From an uncultured Bacteroidales bacterium (GTDB taxonomy: Bacteria; Bacteroidota; Bacteroidia; Bacteroidales; Marinilabiliaceae), in NCBI GenBank assembly GCA_937892095.1, contig CALAVC010000061.1, positions 1 to 15,460 of the forward strand: a stretch of DNA of 15,460 bases. Direction: 5' to 3'. Shown here piece by piece: positions 6,321-13,306 of the stretch. A program made the translations under genes and the position numbers. The notes under the pieces were generated by a model. That model saw nothing but the letters and a program-made list of their open reading frames with translations. It was not told the origin of the DNA and made no database searches. Position 1 is the first letter of the stretch, and each line of letters starts with the position of its first letter.

Positions 6321-8648
6321 TTATTTTAGTTTGTCAAGCAATCTCGCCAACGCCTCTATGTCGCGTGGGTCTGCATTCACGTCCAGCACTTTGCCTTCTC
6401 TGTCAATTAGTTTGTAAGTCGGAAAGTGTGTAACATTCAAATAGTTTTCTATAGCACTTTGTTGTGCCTCTGGCAAATTGTAGTGCACCACATTTTCGCC
6501 CACAACGTTGTATTCCTTTATTACATTCTTCCACGACTCTTCGCTCGAATTGTTTGCCAAATACAAATACACAAGGTCATAGCCTTTCTGCCGTTCATAC
6601 TCTTCTGCAGAGTGCGAAAGCGCCATCTTACATGGCATACACCACGTTCCCCACACGTCCAGCAATATCATTTTCCCCCTATACGGCTCAATTATTTTGC
6701 TTAGTATCTCTTCGCCGTTGCTTTTGTTTGCTATGTCTGCCGACAACTTTAAAAACATGTTTTCATTCTCTATCTTTTCCTTCTGAATGGCTACGTATTT
6801 TTCTTGCATAGCCATTACAGCCTCCACGGCCACAGGCGTTCTGATTTCGTTCCTCATCAACTCTATTGCATTCTCCGAAAGTGGCTTGCGCTCTCGGTCT
6901 ATTTCCATACATAGTTGTCTTGCAAACAATATGTCGCGTAGCTGTTCGTCGCAGCCTGTTTCCTCAATTATCGCAAGCACTTCTCTATATTGCAACTGCT
7001 CCAATTCCAATGCCTTACCAATATCGGTCATCGCCACTGTCGTCTCGCTCGTATTGAAAGTCTCAACTCTTGCTTCAAATTCTTTTTTTGTCTGCATCTT
7101 TTGCAGGTCAGATTCCAGTTGCTTTTTGTCCTCTATATACTTATCAATTGTTGCCAACTCTTTCTCACTTAGTGCGCATACTCCTTTTTTCTCCAAATCC
7201 TCAAACGTTTTTCTATACAATTTCCCCCATTCCTCGCCTTTGTTTTTCTCTTTCAATTGGTCCACGTAGTCTTGCGTCAGAGACGTAAAATCACGATATA
7301 GCGTATATGGCTTACTTGCTTTTTGCCAACACTCTTTCCACACAAACTCCATATATTCACTTGGTAGCTCTCTCTTCGGCACAGCAAATCTTGCTTGCAT
7401 CATGCTCTCGCCTTGTCCCGTCTGATAATATCCCTCAATGTAGTCCACGTAGCGTGTCGATAGGGTAGGGTGTTCTGCAATTAGTGTGCGCAGTTTGGCT
7501 CGGTTCTTTTCTCTTGTTTGGTTTGTCTTTTCCCAAAATTTCATTGCGTCTGTCTTGCCCCTTTCCTTGTGGTCTACTCGGTCGTTGGGCCACTCATGTG
7601 GGTATGCCAATAGCTCGTTTTGTAGCCTTACGTCGTCGCCCATCCACATGACCACACCAGTCTTAAAGTCTTGAAGGAAAAAATATGTTTTCCCGGGTTC
7701 CAATACGCTACTCTTCGTTGCTCGTCTCCAGTCTACAAACACTTGGGACGTGTTCAGCAGAGGAATCTTCAGCCTAAAACGACCCATCGAATCCATTCCT
7801 GTTGCAGCGCAACATTGGTTTCTCCCATCAAATATGTTTCCGTATTCAATCTTAAAGTCTTCGCCTTCCTTCCACACCTCTTGTGGCATGTCTTTCAGCC
7901 AACCTACCACAATCACACTATCTTTTGTGTTGTATCCATTGTCAACAAAGCCTTTTCGCAAATCTTTGGTAGGGTAGTCTGGTAGTGTTTTCCCCGTAAT
8001 CTGACTGCACCTTATTGCTTTTCCCTTGCCAATCGTTATGTCCCTACAGCCTTTCTTTAGTCGCCCAATCTTAATTTTTGTCCCGTCGCTCAGCGTCAGC
8101 GCATAGCTGTCTTTTTTCTCCGTTTTGTCTACGATGTCCCATACTTCGCTCTTGTAGACAACGTGTCTTTCTGCAATGCCTATAACCCAATCTCCTGTCT
8201 CTTCGCTTCGCCAATATGTGTCTGCTATGCCTTTGCTGATGCTTTCTGCATTTCTAATGTTCATAGCTTGCCAACCACCTGTACCTGCCTCTACAATGTC
8301 AAATATTTGAGTCGATTTGGGTAACGCTTCGAATATTAACGAAAAATACACAGTATCCGTTGGCAACGTATACTTTTTGTTTAGTTCGATTGTCGTAGCG
8401 TTCTTAACTGCATAGTGCTTATTGTCGGTTTGCAAATATATTTTGTCGCTTAAGCTCATCCACCGACCTGCACGAAAGTTCAGAGCTACGTCAATCTCAG
8501 TCTTGTCGGCATAAAAACTCACCTTTCTTACTTCAAGTAGTTGAATGTTCGAATATCCTATCGCCAAGTTGTCCCATACCACTTCTTGTGCTTTCGTTAC
8601 TATGCTCACGAGGACAATAAGAAAGCTCGTCAAAATGTGCCTCTTCAT
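6321..8648 (-). CDS. Exported TlpA/thioredoxin-fold protein with large N-terminal region
   Basis: 775 residues: a signal peptide (MKRHILTSFLIVLVSIVTKA, cleavage near Ala20), a long N-terminal part of ~550 residues that I do not recognise and that looks beta-rich to about 330, a charged largely helical stretch (about 460-630), and a C-terminal thioredoxin-like domain. The last has MILLDVWGTWCMPC with the redox pair Cys670/Cys673 and a cis-proline at THFPTY (Pro743). The fold is that of TlpA/ResA-type periplasmic thiol-disulfide reductases, which reduce cysteines in cytochrome maturation or envelope proteins. Most family members are 150-450 residues, so this is unusually large. A periplasmic or outer-membrane-associated location is inferred. 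It starts 30 bases after the STAS gene behind a CA-repeat leader. Confidence 0.87.
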   Translation of the reverse strand: MKRHILTSFLIVLVSIVTKAQEVVWDNLAIGYSNIQLLEVRKVSFYADKTEIDVALNFRAGRWMSLSDKIYLQTDNKHYAVKNATTIELNKKYTLPTDTVYFSLIFEALPKSTQIFDIVEAGTGGWQAMNIRNAESISKGIADTYWRSEETGDWVIGIAERHVVYKSEVWDIVDKTEKKDSYALTLSDGTKIKIGRLKKGCRDITIGKGKAIRCSQITGKTLPDYPTKDLRKGFVDNGYNTKDSVIVVGWLKDMPQEVWKEGEDFKIEYGNIFDGRNQCCAATGMDSMGRFRLKIPLLNTSQVFVDWRRATKSSVLEPGKTYFFLQDFKTGVVMWMGDDVRLQNELLAYPHEWPNDRVDHKERGKTDAMKFWEKTNQTREKNRAKLRTLIAEHPTLSTRYVDYIEGYYQTGQGESMMQARFAVPKRELPSEYMEFVWKECWQKASKPYTLYRDFTSLTQDYVDQLKEKNKGEEWGKLYRKTFEDLEKKGVCALSEKELATIDKYIEDKKQLESDLQKMQTKKEFEARVETFNTSETTVAMTDIGKALELEQLQYREVLAIIEETGCDEQLRDILFARQLCMEIDRERKPLSENAIELMRNEIRTPVAVEAVMAMQEKYVAIQKEKIENENMFLKLSADIANKSNGEEILSKIIEPYRGKMILLDVWGTWCMPCKMALSHSAEEYERQKGYDLVYLYLANNSSEESWKNVIKEYNVVGENVVHYNLPEAQQSAIENYLNVTHFPTYKLIDREGKVLDVNADPRDIEALARLLDKLK

Positions 8649-8678
8649 GCCGTTGTGTGTGTTGGTGTCGCTTCTCTA

Positions 8679-9041
8679 CTATGCAACTTGTATTGCGTGT
8701 ATGTGGCGTTGCATAAGTTTTTCTGCCTCCTCGAGGTTCAGGGTTATTTGTAGTGGTGGATTAAATCGTTGTATCGATAGCATGTTCTCTACCGAACTGC
8801 TAAGTCCGCAAAGAATCAGGCAGCCATCTTTGCATAGTCGGTGTGCTATCAATATTGCGCTCAGCCCCGTCGTGTCGCAATACGTACAATTGCTTAGGTC
8901 TAAAATCATGTTTTTCACCGAGTCGCCTGCCAAGAGCACAAGTTCAGAGCGAAGTTTTGGTGTCGTTTGTCCGTCGAGTTTTTCTGCGTTTAGTGCCACT
9001 ACGGTGTAGTCGGCTTTCTTGTCTATGGAGATGTTTGCCAT
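8679..9041 (-). CDS. STAS-domain protein, anti-sigma factor antagonist-like
   Basis: A cytoplasmic single-domain STAS protein of 120 residues. Relatives of the SpoIIAA/RsbV type bind an anti-sigma kinase when dephosphorylated. The family core is ILDLSNCTYCDTTGLSAIL (46-64). The loop that normally reads D-S-S-G with a phosphorylated serine reads D-T-T-G here (Thr57-Thr58). I chose the ATG at 9041 (MANISIDKKADYTVV) over an upstream in-frame ATG at 9077. The upstream one falls inside the 15-bp-stem hairpin downstream of rpsA, and the extra 12 residues do not look like STAS. The CA-containing leader sits directly before 9041. No anti-sigma factor or sigma factor is in the window, so the partner is unknown. 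First gene of the seven-gene run; I see no clear promoter, so some read-through from rpsA is possible. Confidence 0.87.
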   Translation of the reverse strand: MANISIDKKADYTVVALNAEKLDGQTTPKLRSELVLLAGDSVKNMILDLSNCTYCDTTGLSAILIAHRLCKDGCLILCGLSSSVENMLSIQRFNPPLQITLNLEEAEKLMQRHIHAIQVA

Positions 9042-9067
9042 TTTTGTGTGTTTCAGTAAATTAATAA

Positions 9068-9110
9068 AGCGAATCATATACGCTATATTTTGTTACGTAT
9101 ATGATTCGCT
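9068..9110 (-). terminator. Perfect 15-bp inverted repeat downstream of rpsA
   Basis: AGCGAATCATATACG (9068-9082) and CGTATATGATTCGCT (9096-9110) are perfectly complementary with a 13-base loop. It lies 46 bases beyond the rpsA stop; on the minus strand it is followed by TTTATTAATTT. The likely role is a terminator or mRNA 3'-end stabiliser for rpsA, probably leaky given the interrupted T tract and the lack of a visible promoter before the STAS gene. Confidence 0.75.
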
Positions 9111-9155
9111 GAAAGTTTACTTTTATTGCCGATTAGTGCACTTTTTAAACAAATG

Positions 9156-10955
9156 CTAATCGTTGCTCTTCTCGGCTTCTTCAAGTTTGCCCTTGAGGCT
9201 TGCGAGATCGGTGATGTCGCCAAGTGTGGTAACCTCTTTAGCTTCTGCTTGCTTACGAGCAACAGTTGCTTTGTCAGCCGACTTCTTAGCACGTGGCTTG
9301 CGCTCTTTTTCGTCGCCTGCCTTTGCTTCTTCAAACGTACGTGAGTGCGATACGATGATACGCTTGGTAGCCTTGTTGAACTCAATCACCTTGAACTCGA
9401 GCTTCTCGTCAGCCTTGGCTTGTGTGCCGTCTTGCTTGATGAGCTGACGTGGCGTTGCAAAGCCTTCTACACCGTATGGTAGTGCGATTACTGCACCCTT
9501 GTCGACAATCTCGGTAATTGTACCTTCGTGTACAGAACCAACGGTAAATACAGTCTCGAATACGTCCCAAGGATTCTCTTCGAGTTGCTTGTGTCCGAGG
9601 CTCAGACGACGATTCTCTTTGTCGATGTCGAGAACTACTACGTCAATTGTTGCACCAATCTGAGTGAACTCGTTGGGGTGCTTAATCTTCTTCGTCCACG
9701 AAAGGTCAGATATGTGGATAAGTCCATCGATGCCTTCTTCGAGTTCTGCAAAGATGCCGAATGTGGTGAAGTTGCGTACGACTGCTTGGTGCTTCGAGTT
9801 GATAGGATACTTCTGCTCAATCTCTGTCCATGGGTCAGGATGGAGCTGCTTGATGCCGAGCGACATCTTGCGCTCTTCGCGGTCGAGAGTAAGGATGACA
9901 GCTTCTACTTCGTCGCCAACCTTGAGGAAGTCTTGTGCGCTGCGCAAGTGCTGCGACCAGCTCATTTCGCTTACGTGGATAAGACCCTCTACGCCTGGTG
10001 CAATTTCTACGAATGCACCATAGTCGGCCATCACAACAACACGACCCTTGACTTTGTCACCAACGTTGAGTGTGGTGTCCAAAGCATCCCAAGGATGTGC
10101 CGTAAGCTGCTTGAGACCAAGAGCAATGCGCTTCTTCTCGTTGTCGAAGTCCAAGATGACAACGTTAATCTTTTGGTCGAGTGCTACGATTTCTTCAGGA
10201 TGGTTGACACGACCCCAAGAGAGGTCTGTGATGTGGATAAGTCCGTCTACGCCGCCAAGATCGACAAATACACCATAGCTGGTGATGTTCTTGACTGTGC
10301 CTTCGAGGACCTGACCCTTCTCGAGCTTCGAGATGATGTCTTTCTTCTGTTGTTCGAGCTCTGCTTCGATGAGAGCTTTGTGCGAAACGACTACGTTGTG
10401 GAAGTCGTGGTTAACCTTGACAACCTTGAATTCCATTGTCTTGCCTACGAACATTTCGTAGTCGCGGATGGGCTTAACGTCTATTTGCGAGCCAGGCAAG
10501 AATGCTTCGAGTCCGAAGACATCTACAATCATGCCACCCTTGGTACGGCACTTGATGTAGCCCTTGACGATTTCGTCGTTTTCGTTGGCCGTGCATACAC
10601 GGTCCCATGCGCGCATTGCGCGTGCTTTACGGTGGGAGAGGATTAATTGACCGCTCTTGTCTTCCTGATTTTCGACATATACTTCTACTTTGTCGCCTAC
10701 TTTGAGGTCAGGATTGTAGCGGAATTCGTTGCGGCTTACGATGCCGTCCGACTTGAAGCCGACGTTGATGACGACCTCACGCTTGTTGAGAGAGATGACT
10801 TCACCTTCTACAACGTCTTTTTCTTTCAGAGAAGAGAGTGTTTTGTTGTACTCTTCGGCTTGTTTAGCCTTTTCTTCTACGGTGCTGCTGATACCACCAT
10901 CTTCGATGGCATCCCAATCGAAATTTTCGATGCCCTGCTGTTGCAGTTCGCTCAT
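9156..10955 (-). CDS. rpsA: 30S ribosomal protein S1
   Basis: 599 residues with six S1 (OB-fold) RNA-binding repeats at about 47-110, 127-193, 213-283, 298-370, 386-457 and 472-537. Repeats 3-5 carry the strongest signature (YGVFVDLGGVDGLIHITDLSW and equivalents), then a basic tail (about 550-575) and an acidic end. S1 unwinds and recruits mRNA to the 30S subunit; its role is of particular interest in Bacteroidota, where Shine-Dalgarno sites are rare. Length is usual for Bacteroidota S1, with an N-terminal ~45-residue acidic extension. The start gives MSELQQQGIENFDWD; the leader is AT-rich without a purine-rich RBS. Monocistronic or leaky into the STAS operon. Confidence 0.97.
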   Translation of the reverse strand: MSELQQQGIENFDWDAIEDGGISSTVEEKAKQAEEYNKTLSSLKEKDVVEGEVISLNKREVVINVGFKSDGIVSRNEFRYNPDLKVGDKVEVYVENQEDKSGQLILSHRKARAMRAWDRVCTANENDEIVKGYIKCRTKGGMIVDVFGLEAFLPGSQIDVKPIRDYEMFVGKTMEFKVVKVNHDFHNVVVSHKALIEAELEQQKKDIISKLEKGQVLEGTVKNITSYGVFVDLGGVDGLIHITDLSWGRVNHPEEIVALDQKINVVILDFDNEKKRIALGLKQLTAHPWDALDTTLNVGDKVKGRVVVMADYGAFVEIAPGVEGLIHVSEMSWSQHLRSAQDFLKVGDEVEAVILTLDREERKMSLGIKQLHPDPWTEIEQKYPINSKHQAVVRNFTTFGIFAELEEGIDGLIHISDLSWTKKIKHPNEFTQIGATIDVVVLDIDKENRRLSLGHKQLEENPWDVFETVFTVGSVHEGTITEIVDKGAVIALPYGVEGFATPRQLIKQDGTQAKADEKLEFKVIEFNKATKRIIVSHSRTFEEAKAGDEKERKPRAKKSADKATVARKQAEAKEVTTLGDITDLASLKGKLEEAEKSND

Positions 10956-11232
10956 GTGTTGCTTAAAAGCTTAATTAATTGTTAGACTTTATTTATTGAG
11001 ATTTGCACATTAATGCAAATCGGCGCAAAAATAATCTTTTTTTTATTTAAATGATTGATTTTACGTGAGTTTTGCCTCTTTTTTACCCCCATTAATGTCT
11101 TTTTACCATGCAAAACCTCGTCTTCGACTCGTACAAAATGGAAAAACAAATCTAAATTTATTCTAATTCGGATAAAAAGTTTTATTTTTACTCCGTCCAA
11201 ATATAGGAAACGGAGCAATTTACCGTAATCAG
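10956..11232. other. Divergent intergenic region between rpsA and Fur-family gene
   Basis: 277 bases, strongly AT-rich, holding the rpsA -7 box and leader hairpin at the left. No confident promoter or Fur box could be picked for the plus-strand regulator; TAAATTTA and TATTTTTA (about 11152-11190) are partial matches to the -7 consensus without a matching -33. A short minus-strand open frame (10982-11218) has no coding character. No RNA gene seen. Confidence 0.6.
10999..11034 (-). promoter_or_regulatory. rpsA promoter -7 box and 5' leader hairpin
   Basis: On the minus strand TATTTTTG (11033-11026) matches the Bacteroidota -7 consensus TAnnTTTG; the -33 element is not clear. A few bases downstream GATTTGCA (11021-11014) and TGCAAATC (11007-11000) form a perfect 8-bp inverted repeat with a 6-base spacer. 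If transcription starts 5-8 bases after the -7 box, the mRNA begins at or inside this hairpin. It may stabilise the 5' end or act as an S1 autoregulatory site; the second idea is only inference. Confidence 0.5.
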
Positions 11233-11754
11233 ATGGAACGCAAAAAACAAATTAGAGAAACTGTAAGAGAGTTATTTACAGCCTACTTGGAAAAAAATGG
11301 TCATCGCAAGACTCCTGAGCGTTTTGCGATTCTCGACGAGATATATAGTCGCGACGGACACTTCGACATCGAAGAGTTGTATATGTTTATGAAAGAAAAA
11401 AACTATCGTGTTAGTCGTGCTACTCTCTACAATACTATTGACTTGTTGATGGATTGTAGGCTTGTCTTTAAACATCAGTTTGGAAAAAATCAAGCACAGT
11501 ATGAACGAGCCTACGATGCTAAGCCACACGACCATCTTATCTGTCTTTCGTGTGGTGCCGTCATTGAGGTGCCCGACAATAGGATTACCAACATGATCTC
11601 CGAGACTGCCAAGCGCGAAGATTTTGAGGTGTCGCACCACTCGCTATATATCTATGGCTTGTGTTCGCACTGTAAGGCTACGCAGTCCAAACTCAAGACT
11701 TTTATCGGTAGTTTTGGTTATGGAGACACGACCGATGAATATGTAGCCGAATAG
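11233..11754 (+). CDS. Fur-family metal-dependent transcriptional regulator
   Basis: 173 residues with an N-terminal winged helix (HRKTPERFAIL at 24-34; recognition helix SRATLYNTIDLL at 61-72) and a C-terminal dimerisation/metal domain. The metal domain has HDHLICLSCG (99-108) with Cys104/Cys107, and a second pair CSHC (144-147), the structural zinc site. His99, His101 and Glu92 are candidates for the regulatory metal site. Fur, Zur, PerR and Mur share this layout. The four cysteines and ferric-type spacing make an iron/zinc-responsive Fur my first choice, but the metal cannot be decided by eye. The C-terminal ~20 residues after the second CxxC form a short acidic tail. The only plus-strand gene in the Bacteroidota part, divergent from rpsA and convergent with nadC. 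Confidence 0.93.
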   Translation: MERKKQIRETVRELFTAYLEKNGHRKTPERFAILDEIYSRDGHFDIEELYMFMKEKNYRVSRATLYNTIDLLMDCRLVFKHQFGKNQAQYERAYDAKPHDHLICLSCGAVIEVPDNRITNMISETAKREDFEVSHHSLYIYGLCSHCKATQSKLKTFIGSFGYGDTTDEYVAE

Positions 11755-11779
11755 ATTGTCTAAGTCATACAAAATAACA

Positions 11780-11812
11780 AACGGCATTGAAGTTATAGTC
11801 TTCAATGCCGTT
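11780..11812. terminator. Bidirectional terminator between fur-like gene and nadC
   Basis: AACGGCATTGAAG (11780-11792) and CTTCAATGCCGTT (11800-11812) form a perfect 13-bp stem with a 7-base loop. On the plus strand it is followed by ATTGTTTTATTG, on the minus strand by TGTTATTTTG, so it can stop both converging transcripts. Confidence 0.9.
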
Positions 11813-11835
11813 ATTGTTTTATTGTATTGACTTGT

Positions 11836-12684
11836 TTAGTATGCTTTTAGGCTCATGTCGAGGCTGCCTACGTGGTGAGTTAGTGCGCCAACAGAGATGT
11901 AGTCTACTCCGCACTCTGCGTAGTCGCGAAGAGTGTCTATCGTTATTCCACCGCTCGACTCCGTTTCGTATTTTCCTCCTATGCGTTTGACGGCTTCGCG
12001 TGTTAGCGCAGGCGTGAAGTTGTCGAGCATGATGCGATCTACTCCGCCAATTTGCATTACTTGTTCGAGTTCGTCGAGACTACGAACCTCTATTTCTATT
12101 TTAAGATTTTTGCCAGTTTTCTTCAAGTAGTCTTTTGCTCTGCCAATGGCTTTGTCTATGCCACCAGCAAAATCTACGTGATTATCTTTGAGCAAAATCA
12201 TGTCGAAAAGTCCTATGCGGTGATTTCCTCCACCACCTATCTTGACTGCCATTTTGTCCAGCATACGCATTCCTGGAGTGGTCTTACGAGTGTCGATGAC
12301 GTTGGTTCTCAGTCCTTTTAGTCTATCGACATACTTGCCTGTTTGTGTTGCAATTCCGCTCATGTGTTGCATTATGTTCAGCACAAGACGTTCGGCAAGC
12401 AGTAGTGTCTGGGTTCTCCCGCTGACCTTAAAGGCTATGTCGCCAGGTCGAACGTGCGTGCCATCGTCAAGAAGTTTCTCAAACTTAAAGTCCTTGTCAA
12501 GGTGTTCGAACACTTTGCGAGCCACTTCGACGCCTGCCAATATGCCTTCTTCCTTTATGATTAGTTGTGCACGATCGGTTGCGTCTGCTGGGATGCACGA
12601 AAGCGAAGTGTGGTCGCCGTCGCCGACGTCTTCTTTTATGCATCTATCAATAAAGTCGCCAAGGTAAATATCGAAGTCTGTCAT
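11836..12684 (-). CDS. nadC: Nicotinate-nucleotide pyrophosphorylase (quinolinate phosphoribosyltransferase)
   Basis: Converts quinolinate and PRPP to nicotinate mononucleotide, CO2 and PPi in de novo NAD synthesis. The 282-residue protein has DGDHTS (22-27), LAERLVLNIMQHMSGIAT (96-113), DTRKTTPGMR (131-140), GGGNHRIGLFDMILLKDNH (151-169), IEIEV (197-201), DRIMLDN (216-222) and ESSGGI (242-247), covering the quinolinate and PRPP binding residues. Full length. Its ATG overlaps by four bases the TGA of the DUF4783-like gene upstream (ATGA), so translational coupling is likely. nadA and nadB are not in the window. Ends at the shared bidirectional terminator. Confidence 0.97.
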   Translation of the reverse strand: MTDFDIYLGDFIDRCIKEDVGDGDHTSLSCIPADATDRAQLIIKEEGILAGVEVARKVFEHLDKDFKFEKLLDDGTHVRPGDIAFKVSGRTQTLLLAERLVLNIMQHMSGIATQTGKYVDRLKGLRTNVIDTRKTTPGMRMLDKMAVKIGGGGNHRIGLFDMILLKDNHVDFAGGIDKAIGRAKDYLKKTGKNLKIEIEVRSLDELEQVMQIGGVDRIMLDNFTPALTREAVKRIGGKYETESSGGITIDTLRDYAECGVDYISVGALTHHVGSLDMSLKAY

Positions 12685-13106
12685 TTTTTATCGTCTATCC
12701 TTATTTGTTTTATCTGTATGCTATTCTTGTTTCGCTGAAAGAGTATGCTGATGAACATAGTCTTGCCATTGTGGCTTATCTTGCCGTTGGTCTTGGTGGC
12801 CTGTAAGACGTTTTCTTCGCCCGTTATGTTCATTGTCATGCCTTTGTGCATTTGCAAATATTCGTTGAGTACCATTTCGGCCTGACGCTTGCCATATATA
12901 CCCGAGCCTGTCGGTAGGCTAATCTCTATCGTTGGAGCAATGTAGGCAGATAGGTGCTTCATGTCGCTCTTCTCGAAAGCTGTCTTTACGTCTTGTGGCA
13001 ACAGATATTTGCTTGTTTGTGCAAAAGAGGCTGTGCATAACAGGCAAAGTGCTAGCAAGATGTGAATCTTGGCTACTGTTCTATATATGTTGATGTTGTT
13101 TCGCAT
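12681..13106 (-). CDS. DUF4783-like exported protein
   Basis: 141 residues with a signal peptide (hydrophobic 13-28, cleavage near SFA/QTS at 29-30). The mature part has the small alpha+beta, NTF2-like look of DUF4783 proteins: SDMKHLSAYIAPTIEISLPTG-type segment (47-67), YGKRQAEMVLNEYL (71-84) and a C-terminal IQIKQIRID strand. The function of the family is unknown. It sits directly before nadC with a 4-base overlap, an adjacency I recall from Bacteroidota genomes, but a periplasmic protein is unlikely to act in NAD synthesis, so the link may be only shared expression. Family assignment is by pattern memory. Confidence 0.8.
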   Translation of the reverse strand: MRNNINIYRTVAKIHILLALCLLCTASFAQTSKYLLPQDVKTAFEKSDMKHLSAYIAPTIEISLPTGSGIYGKRQAEMVLNEYLQMHKGMTMNITGEENVLQATKTNGKISHNGKTMFISILFQRNKNSIQIKQIRIDDKK

Positions 13107-13143
13107 TCCAAAAACTCATTTTGTTTGCCTATATGCAATAATC

Positions 13144-13191
13144 AAGCCAATGTCATTGGCTTTCTACAAACGTTTGCACAAAACTTTGTAG
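13144..13191. promoter_or_regulatory. Pair of palindromes upstream of the DUF4783-like/nadC operon
   Basis: AAGCCAATG-T-CATTGGCTT (13144-13162) is a perfect 9-bp inverted repeat with a single central base. Next to it CTACAAA (13164-13170) pairs with TTTGTAG (13185-13191), and inside lies the 10-bp palindrome CAAACGTTTG (13167-13176). They lie 38-85 bases before the start codon at 13106, where an operator or 5'-leader structure would be placed. No known regulator is identified. Confidence 0.45.
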
Positions 13192-13224
13192 CCAACAGGT
13201 AAAACTATGTGTCTTAATTTATAA

Positions 13225-13265
13225 ATACCCCACCAGTGCGAGGTATCGGCGCACTGATGGGGTAT
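13225..13265 (-). terminator. Terminator of the rsmI/coiled-coil lipoprotein unit
   Basis: ATACCCCACCAGTGCG (13225-13240) pairs with CGCACTGATGGGGTAT (13250-13265) over 16 positions with one A/C mismatch and a 9-base loop. On the minus strand it is followed by TTATAAATTAA. Located 41 bases after the lipoprotein stop. Confidence 0.85.
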
Positions 13266-13306
13266 TCTGATTCCAAATTTTTATGCTGTTCTGCACTTCG
13301 ACTATT

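Noticed and set aside
9042..9077. Longer STAS start at 9077
   Set aside because: It lies inside the hairpin downstream of rpsA and adds residues unlike the family; 9041 fits better.
9528..10646. 372-residue plus-strand open frame over rpsA
   Set aside because: Antisense to a certain gene and produced by its codon bias; the protein is low-complexity Val/Asp/Leu/Tyr-rich with no recognisable domain. The frame at 10647-10985 is the same effect.
10982..11218. 78-residue minus-strand open frame between rpsA and the Fur-family gene
   Set aside because: Covers the rpsA promoter and leader hairpin, Lys/Ile-rich as expected from AT-rich non-coding DNA.
12242..12667. 141-residue plus-strand open frame
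   Set aside because: Antisense to nadC, Ser-rich shadow with no domain.
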